Shown in pieces: positions 19,627 through 29,228 of a stretch of 64,000 nucleotides of DNA. The stretch lies in contig VFJS01000054.1 in NCBI GenBank assembly GCA_009885955.1, positions 1 to 64,000 on the forward strand. Reading direction: 5' to 3'. The DNA comes from Spirochaetia bacterium. GTDB taxonomy: Bacteria > Spirochaetota > UBA4802 > UBA5550. The first letter of the stretch is position 1. Every line of letters begins with the position of its first letter. The translations under genes were made by a program, and so were the position numbers. The notes under the pieces are model-generated. The model was not told the DNA's origin. It did no database searches and saw nothing but the letters and a program-made list of their open reading frames with translations.

Positions 19627-21405
19627 TCACTTTGTGACCCTTATCATTGCAAATTCGCTCCAAAACCTGGCCTCATTGGGATAAAGTTTTGTAACTTCTT
19701 TTTTTATAAGATAATTAAGGGCCATACTGTATTCACCCATTTCAATGTACGACCTGCCGATAAATAAAATAGCCTTTGCTACATCATGCTCATTATCGGC
19801 CGTATTGACAACAATTTTCAGCTCTTTTATCGTCTCCCGGTAAAATCCCTTAAAAAATGTATTATTTATCAGCTCATCCAGGGTGGAGGATTGAATGGTA
19901 TCTCCCGGGTCCTCCTTTTTTTCGGTTTTCTCCCTCTTTTTCACTGGAATCCCTACAGATACCGGAGACCGTGTTACCGTTACACCCTTTGTGATTTTAA
20001 ATTCATCATCCCTTAAAGACGGCAGAAGGCCATAGTAGAACCTCCCTTTCTGGGGTTTATTATCAACAAATATTCTGTCCTTTAAATTAACTGTTTTGAT
20101 AAAATCCCCTTCCCTGATTTTTGATGGATCCCCGGGATAATTTCTTGTCCTGTACAGCCGGTACTCACTGTTCTCAGGAAGACCGGAAAATATCCATGAA
20201 ATTTCAATGCTGTTTTTCCCCGGTGTCCCTGTAATGGAAAGGATTTCAAATTTATCTGTTATTACAACAGGTGTTGATGAATAATTCTCATTTTTTTTAA
20301 AGACCAGGTTGATAACACCATCCTTTGTTTTAGCGAAAACAGCATAGAAATAGCTTCCCGTAGGACCGGCTTTGTCTATAATTCTGAAAACATTTTTAGG
20401 CACAGAATTAACCTGTACTGCTGAATTTAATTTATTGATGGAATCAATCATTTCCTTTGACCTGTATATGACGAAACCTCCTATCTCCCCGTCAGTCACA
20501 CTGCCGCCATGTTTCCATTTAACCTCAATCTCACCCGGATTTATAAGGCCCGATAAAATTCCTGTTACTGTTAACGGAGTTTTTTTTACTGGTTTAATGC
20601 CGTCCGAGGTAAAGTTCTGATCCTTTACAGGCTCAAATTTTTCAATTCCATCGGAACTTCTGGTAATGACAGCATAATAAAAGGGATCATTGCCGCCCGG
20701 GATATTGTCAATAAATTCGTCCATGTCAATAACCGTACCGGCCTTGACTGCTTTCCTTATCCTTTCAGAAGAATTGATAATCATCGGGGCCCTGTATACC
20801 AGATAGGTAAATCCCGGTTTCGGAATTTTTGCCCATGTGACTGCCACCCTGCTTTCGCTGACCTGCTTTGCAGATATGTTTGTTACGCTTTCATTTGACG
20901 TCTCCACAGCCTCAATTGTCACCGGGATAGTGGTAAAATTTATGTCCCGGTACAATTCTATATCTTTGCCGTAAATTTTGTCCTTTGCAACAATGACATA
21001 GTAATAATTTCCAGGCTTAAGCCCCTGGTCAATATGGATGTTGGTTGATTTCGATGATATGACATTTACCGATTCAGAGGAAAGAACCCTCTCCCTGGTA
21101 TCGATGATTTCATTTGCCCGTCCAACGATAAATTCATCATCATAATTAGGATTGATCGACCAGGATATCCGGATTGAATCTTTCATTAAAGGCACTTTTA
21201 TCGCCTTTATGTTGTATGCAATAAAAGGGGGGAGAGTCCCATCCTTCTTATTTTCTTTTTCAACAATTTTTTTTACTTCATCAGGGTCATTTTCATCGCT
21301 GACATTATCAATTAAGTATTGCGTGAATATGGGGCCATGCGATGCCCAGAGCAATTGCAGTAATACAAGCATGGTAACATAAAATTTTTGTCTGTATCTA
21401 TTCAT
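19627..21405 (-). CDS. Exported protein with fibronectin-III-like repeats and TPR C-terminus
   Basis: The 592-residue protein begins with a signal peptide (about 1-25). At least four beta-sandwich repeats resembling fibronectin type III follow (about 55-480). Each has the pattern VTWAKIPKPGFTYLVYRA or ISWIFSGLPENSEYRLYRTR near its middle, and each ends near a YYAVI/YYGLL strand. The C-terminal 80 residues (about 515-592) look like TPR helices. The architecture suggests a periplasmic or surface scaffold. It pairs with the TPR gene at 18318 in an operon. The family is not known to me by name. Confidence 0.72.
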   Translation of the reverse strand: MNRYRQKFYVTMLVLLQLLWASHGPIFTQYLIDNVSDENDPDEVKKIVEKENKKDGTLPPFIAYNIKAIKVPLMKDSIRISWSINPNYDDEFIVGRANEIIDTRERVLSSESVNVISSKSTNIHIDQGLKPGNYYYVIVAKDKIYGKDIELYRDINFTTIPVTIEAVETSNESVTNISAKQVSESRVAVTWAKIPKPGFTYLVYRAPMIINSSERIRKAVKAGTVIDMDEFIDNIPGGNDPFYYAVITRSSDGIEKFEPVKDQNFTSDGIKPVKKTPLTVTGILSGLINPGEIEVKWKHGGSVTDGEIGGFVIYRSKEMIDSINKLNSAVQVNSVPKNVFRIIDKAGPTGSYFYAVFAKTKDGVINLVFKKNENYSSTPVVITDKFEILSITGTPGKNSIEISWIFSGLPENSEYRLYRTRNYPGDPSKIREGDFIKTVNLKDRIFVDNKPQKGRFYYGLLPSLRDDEFKITKGVTVTRSPVSVGIPVKKREKTEKKEDPGDTIQSSTLDELINNTFFKGFYRETIKELKIVVNTADNEHDVAKAILFIGRSYIEMGEYSMALNYLIKKEVTKLYPNEARFWSEFAMIRVTK

Positions 21406-21516
21406 ATATCAACATATTTCATTTTTTTATATTTCGGTAAATCCATGCTATTCGTAAAGAATTAAATGATCCGGTATAGTACAATTACCCTTTGCGTTTC
21501 AAAAATTAAGATCATT

Positions 21517-21684
21517 CCGGGCTAACTACTACCCACATTTCCCATGTATAATTCTCATTTTGCAATTTATTATCCCCCTATCTCTAATATCCCCTTATCC
21601 CCCTTTCTTATATATTTGTGGGTAGAAGCGAGCCCTATTCCGGGAGAGGCGTTGCTCTGAGCCTGACGAAGCGGGTGAGTGCAT
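21517..21684. repeat. MITE-like element, subfamily II (truncated on the left)
   Basis: Arms at 21517-21537 (CCGGGCTAACTACTACCCACA) and 21617-21643 pair around an AT-rich loop. The right end, GAAGCGGGTGAGTGCAT (21668-21684), is the inverse of the left end of the copy at 404. It lies in the 501-base gap upstream of rel. Between it and the promoter at 21748 I see only AT-rich sequence. Confidence 0.6.
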
Positions 21685-21747
21685 TATTTATTAATATATA
21701 CTATAATAAAACTGTTCACAATTAACAATAAAAAATTGAATAAACTG

Positions 21748-21776
21748 TTGACTTAAATCACCCTTCCGGAAAATAT
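21748..21776 (+). promoter_or_regulatory. Candidate promoter for rel-maf
   Basis: A TTGACT box (21748-21753) and an AAATAT box (21771-21776) are 17 bases apart, the same pairing as upstream of the gene at 914. This leaves a leader of about 125 bases before the rel ATG at 21907. Confidence 0.4.
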
Positions 21777-21906
21777 ATTTATGGTATCACGCCCTGTTGA
21801 TTATTGGATTAAAATCATGCCGGTTGACTTTTTGGCTGGTCTAAAACCACGAATTTGGCAGTTCTTTTATTTCATAGCTATATCTGGGTGATGACAAAAA
21901 ATAATT

Positions 21907-23961
21907 ATGTCTGAATTTGATCTTAAAATAAGAAGCAGAGATATCAAAACATTACTGGATCAGATTAAAAAAAATGATCCCAAGGTAAACATTGACATTG
22001 TTAACAAAGCCTATGAATTTGCTGAAAGCGCGCACAGGGGACAGCTCCGCTATTCAGGAGAACCGTATATAACCCACCCGCTTGAAGTTGCAATTACCCT
22101 TGCCATACTCAAGCTCGATACAACAACTATATCTGCTGCACTTCTCCATGATGTGGTTGAGGATACTCAAACCACAATTGAAATACTGAAAAACAAGTTT
22201 AACGGGGAGCTTGCCCAGCTGGTTGACGGGGTTACAAAAATATCTTCCATAAAAAACAAATCAAAATTCTCTGCCCAGGCCGAATATCTCAGGAAAATGC
22301 TCATTGCTACAATCAAGGATGTGAGGGTAATCATAATCAAGCTTGCCGACAAGCTCCATAACATGCGGACAATAATGTTTCAGGACGAGGAGAAGCGGAA
22401 AACAATTGCCAAGGAGACACTTGATATTTACGCACCCATAGCCCGGAGGCTCGGCATGTCCATGATCTGCTCTGAGCTTGAGGATATCTCCTTCCATGTT
22501 CTTTTTCCCGATGAGTATAATAGAATCAGGGACTCTTTCAGCGAAAGAAAAACCGAACTTGACAGCTACTTCGATAATATCAAGGCCGTTCTCATTGAAT
22601 CATTCAAAAAATTCAGCATCGAGACTGAAATAACCGGAAGGGCCAAGCACTACTATTCCATCTATAGAAAAATGAAATTTCAGAACAAGGACTTCGACAG
22701 CATCTACGACATCAGGGCCGTGAGGATCATTACACGGGATATAAAGGACTGTTATGCGGTTCTCGGTGTGGTCCATTCCCTGTGGTCGCCGATTACCTCC
22801 AGGTTCAAGGATTATATTGCCGTTCCCAAGTCAAACATGTACCAGTCTCTTCATACAACCGTTATCGGGCCCGACGGCCACAGGCTTGAGGTGCAGATCC
22901 GCACCCAGGACATGCATGCCACGGCGGAGATGGGTATTGCCGCGCACTGGCTCTACAAGGAAAAAAATCTGTCCATCGGAAAAAATTACAAGGAGCTGAC
23001 CATCCTTGAAAATATAAACAAGCAGTTTGACAATACTACGGATATCAGGGAGTTCATGCGTGATCTCAAGATGGATCTCTATGAGGATGAAATATTTGTT
23101 TTTACACCGAAAGGAAAAATAGTCAAGCTCTCAAAGGAATCGTCCCCTATTGACTTTGCCTATGCAATTCACACGGAGGTTGGTGAACATACAACCGGTG
23201 CAATGGTGAATAAAAAAATTGTTCCCCTCCGGACCAGGCTGAAAAGCGGTGATATAATCGAGATACTCACAAGCAAAAACGGGCACCCGTCTGAATCCTG
23301 GCTTAAGCTTGTCAGGTCGACTAAGGCCAGGTATAAAATAAGAAGCTGGCTTAGAAAAAATATTGAGAAGCATCCATCTGAAGAAACAGGATTAAAAAGC
23401 CGCCGGGAAAAATCGAAAAAACAGGAGAAGACTGTTCAGGTCACCATTCCCGTCAACGAGCACAAAAAGCTGAACAAGATGTCAAAAAAAACGGTGCCGG
23501 GCCTCAGCATTGCAGGAACTTCAAACGTAGAAATAAGGCTCTCCCAGTGCTGTCAACCCATACCGGGTGACGATGTCATTGGATTCATAACCCGCGGGAG
23601 GGGGATGACAATTCATAAAAAAACCTGCCCCTCGCTGAAAAGGCTGAAGGATGAAAGTGAGAGGTTCATTGAGGTAGTTTGGGAAGGGAACGAAACTGAA
23701 TACTATCCTGTTAAAATAGCAGTTTTCGGTCTTGACAGAGCAAATCTTTTAAAAGACGTAACAGACCAGATATCCCTCACGAAAACAAATATACTAAAAA
23801 TGGAAGCCAATGTTAAGGACGATAAAACCGCTGAAATAAAATTCATCCTGGAAGTCAAAAGCAATACCCATCTCAATGAAATAATGCAGATGATTAAAAA
23901 AATCGGCAACATAACAGACATATACAAGCTGAATGAAAAAGTGGTACTGAATAAAAAATGA
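21907..23961 (+). CDS. rel: Bifunctional (p)ppGpp synthetase/hydrolase (Rel/SpoT family)
   Basis: The 684-residue stringent-response enzyme has an HD hydrolase domain (about 40-190, motif HDVVEDTQ), a synthetase domain (about 240-360), a TGS domain (about 395-455) and a C-terminal ACT domain (about 605-680). The hydrolase site is intact. The synthetase shows RFKDYIAVPK, the RXKD form typical of bifunctional Rel/SpoT rather than the EXDD form of RelA. It should both make and degrade (p)ppGpp. It overlaps maf by four bases (ATGA), so translation is probably coupled. No second relA-like gene is in the window. Confidence 0.95.
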   Translation: MSEFDLKIRSRDIKTLLDQIKKNDPKVNIDIVNKAYEFAESAHRGQLRYSGEPYITHPLEVAITLAILKLDTTTISAALLHDVVEDTQTTIEILKNKFNGELAQLVDGVTKISSIKNKSKFSAQAEYLRKMLIATIKDVRVIIIKLADKLHNMRTIMFQDEEKRKTIAKETLDIYAPIARRLGMSMICSELEDISFHVLFPDEYNRIRDSFSERKTELDSYFDNIKAVLIESFKKFSIETEITGRAKHYYSIYRKMKFQNKDFDSIYDIRAVRIITRDIKDCYAVLGVVHSLWSPITSRFKDYIAVPKSNMYQSLHTTVIGPDGHRLEVQIRTQDMHATAEMGIAAHWLYKEKNLSIGKNYKELTILENINKQFDNTTDIREFMRDLKMDLYEDEIFVFTPKGKIVKLSKESSPIDFAYAIHTEVGEHTTGAMVNKKIVPLRTRLKSGDIIEILTSKNGHPSESWLKLVRSTKARYKIRSWLRKNIEKHPSEETGLKSRREKSKKQEKTVQVTIPVNEHKKLNKMSKKTVPGLSIAGTSNVEIRLSQCCQPIPGDDVIGFITRGRGMTIHKKTCPSLKRLKDESERFIEVVWEGNETEYYPVKIAVFGLDRANLLKDVTDQISLTKTNILKMEANVKDDKTAEIKFILEVKSNTHLNEIMQMIKKIGNITDIYKLNEKVVLNKK

Positions 23962-24581
23962 AGATTATTTTAGGTTCCGCCTCACCAAGGAGGAGGGACA
24001 TTTTACGGACAATCATCCCTGAATTTGAAGTTATCAGCCCGGACTGTGATGAATCACCGGAAAAAAATGAATCCCCTGAACATTTTACCGGAAGAGTTTC
24101 ACGGGATAAACTTGAATCGGTCCTGTCCATCCTGAATATCGGCAATATACCATCCCTTATTATTACATCAGACACCATTGTTGCAATAGACGGGCTTATT
24201 CTCGGAAAACCCGCGGACTATGATGATGCGGTAAAAAAACTCGCCCTCCTGAACGGCAGGACACACAGGGTGATAACAGGTATGACAATGATGGTTACCG
24301 GCCGGAATGGCAGCATGAGGGACAGAATCTTAACCGGCATTGAAATTACCAGCGTGACATTCAAAAAACTTGACAGGAGAAAAATTGAGGAGTACCTTGA
24401 CAGCATTGACTACTGCGATAAGGCAGGCGCCTATGCTTTCCAGGAACAGGGAAGCATGATCATTGACTGCGTCAGCGGATCAGTTACCAATATAATCGGC
24501 TTCCCCCTCAGGCTTTTTTTTTCAATGGTCATAAGCCTGGGGGCTGAAGAACTATTTACCGATCGTTATCCATCAAACTGA
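23958..24581 (+). CDS. maf: Maf-family nucleoside triphosphate pyrophosphatase
   Basis: The 207-residue protein has the Maf signature at its start (GSASPRRRDIL), the SDTIV motif (about 74-78) and the LGKPADYDDA stretch. Maf proteins hydrolyse non-canonical or canonical NTPs to NMPs, acting as house-cleaning enzymes, and have been linked to septum arrest. The start overlaps the rel stop codon. It converges with the gene at 24586, leaving only four bases between them. Confidence 0.93.
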   Translation: MKIILGSASPRRRDILRTIIPEFEVISPDCDESPEKNESPEHFTGRVSRDKLESVLSILNIGNIPSLIITSDTIVAIDGLILGKPADYDDAVKKLALLNGRTHRVITGMTMMVTGRNGSMRDRILTGIEITSVTFKKLDRRKIEEYLDSIDYCDKAGAYAFQEQGSMIIDCVSGSVTNIIGFPLRLFFSMVISLGAEELFTDRYPSN

Positions 24582-24585
24582 GGGT

Positions 24586-25212
24586 TTACTTTTTTTTACT
24601 TTTTGCTTTTATATTGCCGACTACTTCCTTGAAGAGATCGTAAAATTCCTTGAGTTCATCATGGGTCCTTAATTCCCTGAACTCAGGGTAATTCCCCTTT
24701 AAAACCTCCCTCATGTAAAGCGTCATGACATAGATGGGGCCGGATATCCTGTGCGTCTTACGAATCAATTGAAAATAGAGGACAACCGTTCCGGCTATTA
24801 TCACGATTATGATGGCAATGAGAAGCCAGTTATTCATTTTCATGATATCCCTGTTCGATTCCATGATCTTTTCATTTGAGTTCATGATGGATTTCATCTT
24901 ATCCATGTTGGCTATATGATTCTTTGATATATCTTTTATCGCCTGCGAGTATATTTTATCCTCATTTTTCAGAGTCCGTGAAGATAGGAAATGGACAATA
25001 TTATCCTGTATCTCATTAATGTTTTTTATGTTCTTATTATTGGAATCAATATGAACATTGTTCTTACCCATTTTTCCGTTATTTACGACGATATTTGCCC
25101 CGATGACAATTATGATAAGGGCAACGATTACCGCTACTATACCGATAATGGAAAAAGTTGTTTTCAACTGAAATTTCTTATCGATGATTAGTTGCTTTCT
25201 TTTAATGTTCAT
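24586..25212 (-). CDS. Two-helix membrane protein with HAMP-like domain and no output domain
   Basis: The 208-residue protein has membrane helices at about 18-43 and 128-150 enclosing an extracytoplasmic helical region. A HAMP-like segment (about 152-205) begins RKTHRISGPIYVMTLYMREV. This is the layout of a chemoreceptor or kinase sensor half, but the protein stops after the HAMP-like region. It may modulate a separate kinase or receptor. It lies about 45 bases downstream of the secreted-protein gene at 25258, on the same strand. Confidence 0.65.
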   Translation of the reverse strand: MNIKRKQLIIDKKFQLKTTFSIIGIVAVIVALIIIVIGANIVVNNGKMGKNNVHIDSNNKNIKNINEIQDNIVHFLSSRTLKNEDKIYSQAIKDISKNHIANMDKMKSIMNSNEKIMESNRDIMKMNNWLLIAIIIVIIAGTVVLYFQLIRKTHRISGPIYVMTLYMREVLKGNYPEFRELRTHDELKEFYDLFKEVVGNIKAKSKKK

Positions 25213-25257
25213 GAAACTTTCTCCTCAAATATTTTTATTATTTCAATGTACATAGCC

Positions 25258-25935
25258 TTATTTTCTCGGCACAAGCTTTAACAGCTCTTCAACAGTCTCT
25301 GCAACTACAGGGTCTTTGGAGTTTTTGCAATATACAGAGAAAAGTATCGGTGGTACTATCTTCAGCCTGTAAAGCTTGTAATAATTGGTTTTAAAGATGA
25401 GGTCATACCTGTTCCTCACCTTGCTGAAATAAAATTCACACATGATTGATGAAGGCTCATCGGGATCATAGACTTTCACCGTGTATCCGTCACCGTACTT
25501 GAATATGTCTGCTCCGTCCTCAAGCTTGTACCTGAGGGTATCAATGGACTTCATTTTATACGAGTAATTATCCCTGAAAACTTTGCCTTCTATGATATCT
25601 TTTTTTATCTGCTCAATACTGCTGAAAAAGGCGGATGACGGCTTCACCTTATTGCGTATCTTCTTCTCTTCTATGTAGTATTCGGATACAAGGTCTATCT
25701 TATTCATCCCCTTCTCATCAACAATCCTGGTAAGGAACCTCTTTTCTCCGGTAAAGTCACCTATGACGACGATTGATGTATCATCAATTGACTGCAGAAA
25801 AAAGTAATTTCTAAAATCCATGGGAACCGGGAGCATTTTCAACTTTTCTTCCGATATTGTCTGGGAATAAAAGGAATCAGAATATAACGCGGTTGTTATG
25901 AATAACAATACTAATAACAGGCGTATTTTTTTCAT
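25258..25935 (-). CDS. Exported protein of unknown function (outer-membrane lipoprotein-sorting-like)
   Basis: The 225-residue protein has a signal peptide (about 1-20, MKKIRLLLVLLFITTALYS) followed by a mostly beta region with many Lys, Asp and Tyr. Stretches such as SIMCEFYFSKVRNRYDLIFKTNYYK recall the LolA/LolB-like fold of outer-membrane lipoprotein-sorting proteins, but the match is by feel only. I chose the ATG at 25935 because a GTGAG site precedes it; the open frame begins at 25992. It is upstream of the HAMP-like membrane gene on the same strand. Confidence 0.6.
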   Translation of the reverse strand: MKKIRLLLVLLFITTALYSDSFYSQTISEEKLKMLPVPMDFRNYFFLQSIDDTSIVVIGDFTGEKRFLTRIVDEKGMNKIDLVSEYYIEEKKIRNKVKPSSAFFSSIEQIKKDIIEGKVFRDNYSYKMKSIDTLRYKLEDGADIFKYGDGYTVKVYDPDEPSSIMCEFYFSKVRNRYDLIFKTNYYKLYRLKIVPPILFSVYCKNSKDPVVAETVEELLKLVPRK

Positions 25936-26203
25936 AATCATCTCACTTTTAAATATAATTTTAACAATATAAGCGCATAACAGTAAATGCATATATCATC
26001 ATAAGTTACATTATAATATAAAAAATTAATTATGTAAATAAAAAATTATTTTTTTTTAAAAAAGAATACAGGAATAATGAAATTAAATATTATATTGACT
26101 TAGAATTTTAATCAGACAAAATGATTCAACATTGTATTCTAAAATATTAAATACATTTTAATATAGTCAAAAATTTAAATTTATATATAAAATACTTATT
26201 TAT

Positions 26204-26539
26204 ATGTCAGACAACTATGAAAATATAATAATAATGGCCAGGGAATTATCGGATATGATTAAATCCCATGAGATAACCATACATTATAATGCCAGTCTTG
26301 AATTGATTAAAAAAGATAAATCAGCAATAGAACTCCTTGAAAAACTTGTTATTTACGGAAGGGAGCTGAATGAACAGCATGCCAGGGGCTGTGAAATTAT
26401 GCCTGAATCCTCACAGGAGGTTCAGCTTTTAAGAGATGAGCTTGATAAAAACGTAAAGGTAAAAAATCATCTTTTGTGCCAGAAGGAGTATCTGAATATG
26501 CTGCAGGAGGTGATGAACAGAATCAAAAATCCTGCATGA
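26204..26539 (+). CDS. YlbF/YmcA-like small helical protein
   Basis: A 111-residue all-helical cytoplasmic protein. The pattern MARELSDMIKSHEITIHYNASLE at its start and the heptad-like remainder match the YlbF/YmcA (Com_YlbF) family. In Bacillus these regulate RNase Y and mRNA processing; in other bacteria the role is unknown. It stands alone in an AT-rich region and converges on a gene of unknown function at 26577. There is no strong ribosome binding site. Confidence 0.6.
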   Translation: MSDNYENIIIMARELSDMIKSHEITIHYNASLELIKKDKSAIELLEKLVIYGRELNEQHARGCEIMPESSQEVQLLRDELDKNVKVKNHLLCQKEYLNMLQEVMNRIKNPA

Positions 26540-26576
26540 TTTTCAGCTAAATTGCTTTTACCTTTTTTAGCACTGA

Positions 26577-26816
26577 TTATAAACAAGTACCTCCCTCCCC
26601 AGCATGACAATAGTCACCTTCATATCTATATGCAACCACAATATTTGAATTAGCTTCATAAGAAATTATACAATATTCAGAAGGTATAGCCGCTGGGGTA
26701 CCTACTGCATAATTTTTACCAACGATTACCATCCCTGGATTTACAGTTGATTTTCCTTTTATAAATAGATAAACTATATTCCCATTAGGAAGTTTTCTAG
26801 ACTCATAGAAAAACAC
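26577..26816 (-). CDS. Hypothetical small protein, possibly a gene fragment
   Basis: A 79-codon frame from a GTG start, with no clear ribosome binding site and no family I recognise. Codon choice looks coding and the sequence has regular beta-like character (GNIVYLFIKGKS, NIVVAYRYEGDY). The same frame stays open for nine more codons upstream to a TGA, without a better start codon. It may be the tail of a gene broken by recombination near the toxin-antitoxin and IS elements. Confidence 0.3.
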   Translation of the reverse strand: MFFYESRKLPNGNIVYLFIKGKSTVNPGMVIVGKNYAVGTPAAIPSEYCIISYEANSNIVVAYRYEGDYCHAGEGGTCL

Positions 26817-26853
26817 TAATAATTTTACCAGCTTTCTCTTTTTTTGTCAATTA

Positions 26854-27123
26854 TTATTTGAGTTCTCTGTATGCTGAAAGTCTGGATGTACAAATAAATG
26901 AATAAAAGATGCAGGGAAATAATACACCTTTACGAGCCATCGGCCGAAGTGCCATGACTTTATCTTCTTGAGAAGTCATGAAGAAATATATAATGTCATC
27001 ATCATGCTTGACTAATTCATTTATTATAATACAAATATGAATATCTTTGTTGGGAAGATTCGCTCTAAACGTAAAGCCTCTCATTAAAAAAGGCAGGTAA
27101 TGTGTCTCGAAGTTTAAATGCAT
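26854..27123 (-). CDS. Candidate toxin partner of the Panacea protein, possibly C-terminally disrupted
   Basis: An 89-residue protein whose ATG overlaps the stop of the Panacea gene by ten bases, so translation is probably coupled. The first 55 residues look like a compact domain (FRANLPNKDIHICIIIN, DDIIYFFMTSQEDKV). After about residue 57 the sequence turns Arg/Cys/Phe-rich (ARKGVLFPCIFYSFICTS) and seems unlike the rest, as if an original C-terminus had been replaced. Panacea proteins act as antitoxins to varied small toxins encoded next to them, so a toxin role is inferred from position. I recognise no toxin family. Confidence 0.42.
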   Translation of the reverse strand: MHLNFETHYLPFLMRGFTFRANLPNKDIHICIIINELVKHDDDIIYFFMTSQEDKVMALRPMARKGVLFPCIFYSFICTSRLSAYRELK

Positions 27124-27740
27124 TGATGATGATTGTTAACAAAATCCTCTTTCATGGCACTTATGAAGGATGGGTCTTCATCAAAGGGGTCATTCCCAAG
27201 ATACCTAATTATATATTTGCTGTTAGATAAATCAGGATTCTCAAAAAAATCTTCAAGTAAGATGTCTTCTCTATCGGTCAATTTATTATTAAATAAATGT
27301 TCATATCTTTTCCATTCAGGATAATCGTGTGTAATGTTAGATAATTCAAATTCATCAAATTTCCCAAAATGTTTTGCAGAGAAATCTAAGGATTTAATAG
27401 TACTTATAGATAAATGGTCTTTGTTGGTTTCCTGAATTTCTATTTCAAAATCAGATATAGGTTTTATAATTTTCTTTAAATATTCTGCTTGCTCATTGCT
27501 AATTTCATTATTATAAAAAAAATCATAAAAAGTATAAATATCCTTAGTTGAAGAACCCGACGGGCCTAATTTAATCGCTATGTATTTATCGAAAGTGAAC
27601 AAAGATCCCCAATGTCTTAGGTGATACCGATCAGCAAAAAATACAAGTTTTATTAATTTCATATAATGAGCTGCATCAGCCTTATTTTGCAAATAAGCTG
27701 ATGCCTGAGCAATTTTATAAATATTAAATTTTTTAAGCAT
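27114..27740 (-). CDS. Panacea-domain (SocA-like, DUF4065) protein, probable antitoxin
   Basis: The 208-residue protein shows the Panacea hallmarks: HYMKLIKLVFFADRYHLRHWG near 25-45, the Gly-Pro-Ser segment IKLGPSGSSTKD near 76-87, and LSNITHDYPEWKRY near 135-150. Panacea domains neutralise diverse toxins by direct binding and are found in bacteria and phages. The small gene downstream overlaps its end and would be the cognate toxin. No clear ribosome binding site precedes the ATG. The pair lies beside an ISL3 insertion sequence in an AT-rich accessory region. Confidence 0.72.
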   Translation of the reverse strand: MLKKFNIYKIAQASAYLQNKADAAHYMKLIKLVFFADRYHLRHWGSLFTFDKYIAIKLGPSGSSTKDIYTFYDFFYNNEISNEQAEYLKKIIKPISDFEIEIQETNKDHLSISTIKSLDFSAKHFGKFDEFELSNITHDYPEWKRYEHLFNNKLTDREDILLEDFFENPDLSNSKYIIRYLGNDPFDEDPSFISAMKEDFVNNHHQCI

Positions 27741-27913
27741 ATTATTACTACTTAGTATGAATTATCGAATATAAAATACTGAAAATAGAGGCACTTTTCA
27801 ATAAAGAATGGTTTTATTATAAAATCTTGTCAAGAAAAAAAATCATAGACATTTGTACAAACCTTTTATTTTATTTTAAATTTTATAAAAAATTTAACTT
27901 TTAATTAACTTAT

Positions 27914-29228
27914 GGCGCTTCCGGCTTTTGTGTGGCTAAGCATAATTTACCAATGATTCCGGCATAAGATCCAATCCGCCCAGATGAAATAGAATAGCCA
28001 TTCTGAATCTTTTTCTATTTCTAAATCCACATGCCATTTTTTTTATTCGTTGAATTCTTGCATTCTTGGATTCAGCTACAGCATTAGAAACTTTTGCAAT
28101 AATCGCATTTATGATTCCCCATAGGTAGTTCTTAACCATCCGTCCGACCTTCTTGACCGGATCAAGTCTGCACCGGCAAATCCAACCCAGTAAATGATGC
28201 CACTCCTTTTCTGCTGAACCTCTATATGTAAAATCCCACAATTTAGAAGCTGTCTCTTTAATTGCCCATGCCCGTGCAGTCTTTAATGTTGATCGTGTCA
28301 AAACCATAAAATCCCGACGGGAACGATTATCAGTGCGATGTGAATTTCTCAACCATTCATGCTTTGTCCGGGCAAGCGGACTTTCACTCCCACTATTAAA
28401 AAATGAACGGTTTTCCTGTGCCCTTACTTTGTCCAATGCTTTACCGAAATGTTGTGCAACATGAAATCTGTCAAAACATATCTTAGTCATGGCGGCCGGC
28501 ACTGTATTTTTGATTGCCAGAATAAATGGATCCCACATGTCTAATGAAACCGTTTTAATTGAATCAAGATGCTCCTGGGGCCTATTTTTAAGCCATTCCT
28601 CTAATGTTGCCGATTTTCTGTCGTCGAGAACTTCTAAAATAGCGTCATGTTCTTTATCGTAGATAACCGTAACATATTCGTGTCTTCTTTGAAATGAAGT
28701 TTCATCAATAGCAATATTCACCAGTGGCTTTTCTTCTCTCCGTTCAAGACCTCGCTTGACTGCACGTTCTTGAATACCGGCAACCTGATCCCATGAAAGA
28801 TTAAGAAGGTTACCCACTCCGGATAATGATGTTTCTTTAAGCCAATTTATAACCAGCGCTTCAAAGAGTGCGGTAAAATGAGAGTTAGTTTCCGCCCATG
28901 GCACACGTACTTGTTTCACTCCATGCTCATCACATGATATGCGAGGTACCTCACACTCAATAATAGTAGTCATCTGGCATGTGTCAAGGTGCCGCCACCG
29001 ACGGGTGTTATGATCATAGACCGATCCATTTGTATCGCAAACCGGACATTGCAATTTTTGCGATTGATTGTAACCGACTTTAATTGTTACAGTTTTATTG
29101 AGAAGGTCAAGCTTGACATTAGTTACATCCCAAGGCTGTTTGACACCTAAAATACTTTTATACAATTCTATATCATTCATAATAACAAATATACTCTAAT
29201 TTTTACCCATTGTAAAGCCTGAAGCCCC
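27914..29228. mobile_element. ISL3-family insertion sequence
   Basis: The transposase gene is framed by imperfect terminal inverted repeats. The left end begins GGCGCTTCCGGCTTTTGTG at 27914; the right end, read inward, begins GGGGCTTCAGGCTTTACAA at 29228. The ends share GG.GCTTC.GGCTTT and a TGG a few bases later. Total length is 1315 bases, normal for the family. No 8-base target duplication is evident (TAACTTAT on the left, GAAAGAAA on the right), so it may be old or rearranged. Confidence 0.8.
27936..29180 (-). CDS. ISL3-family transposase
   Basis: The full-length 414-residue transposase has an N-terminal zinc ribbon (about 44-80, CPVC followed by HNTRRWRHLDTCQ), a helix-turn-helix region (about 115-150) and a DDE-type catalytic domain. 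The stretches NIAIDETSFQRRHEYVTVIYD and KTVSLDMWDPFILAI carry two of the acidic residues. The reading frame is intact, so the element may still move. It occupies nearly all of the insertion sequence. Confidence 0.92.
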   Translation of the reverse strand: MNDIELYKSILGVKQPWDVTNVKLDLLNKTVTIKVGYNQSQKLQCPVCDTNGSVYDHNTRRWRHLDTCQMTTIIECEVPRISCDEHGVKQVRVPWAETNSHFTALFEALVINWLKETSLSGVGNLLNLSWDQVAGIQERAVKRGLERREEKPLVNIAIDETSFQRRHEYVTVIYDKEHDAILEVLDDRKSATLEEWLKNRPQEHLDSIKTVSLDMWDPFILAIKNTVPAAMTKICFDRFHVAQHFGKALDKVRAQENRSFFNSGSESPLARTKHEWLRNSHRTDNRSRRDFMVLTRSTLKTARAWAIKETASKLWDFTYRGSAEKEWHHLLGWICRCRLDPVKKVGRMVKNYLWGIINAIIAKVSNAVAESKNARIQRIKKMACGFRNRKRFRMAILFHLGGLDLMPESLVNYA

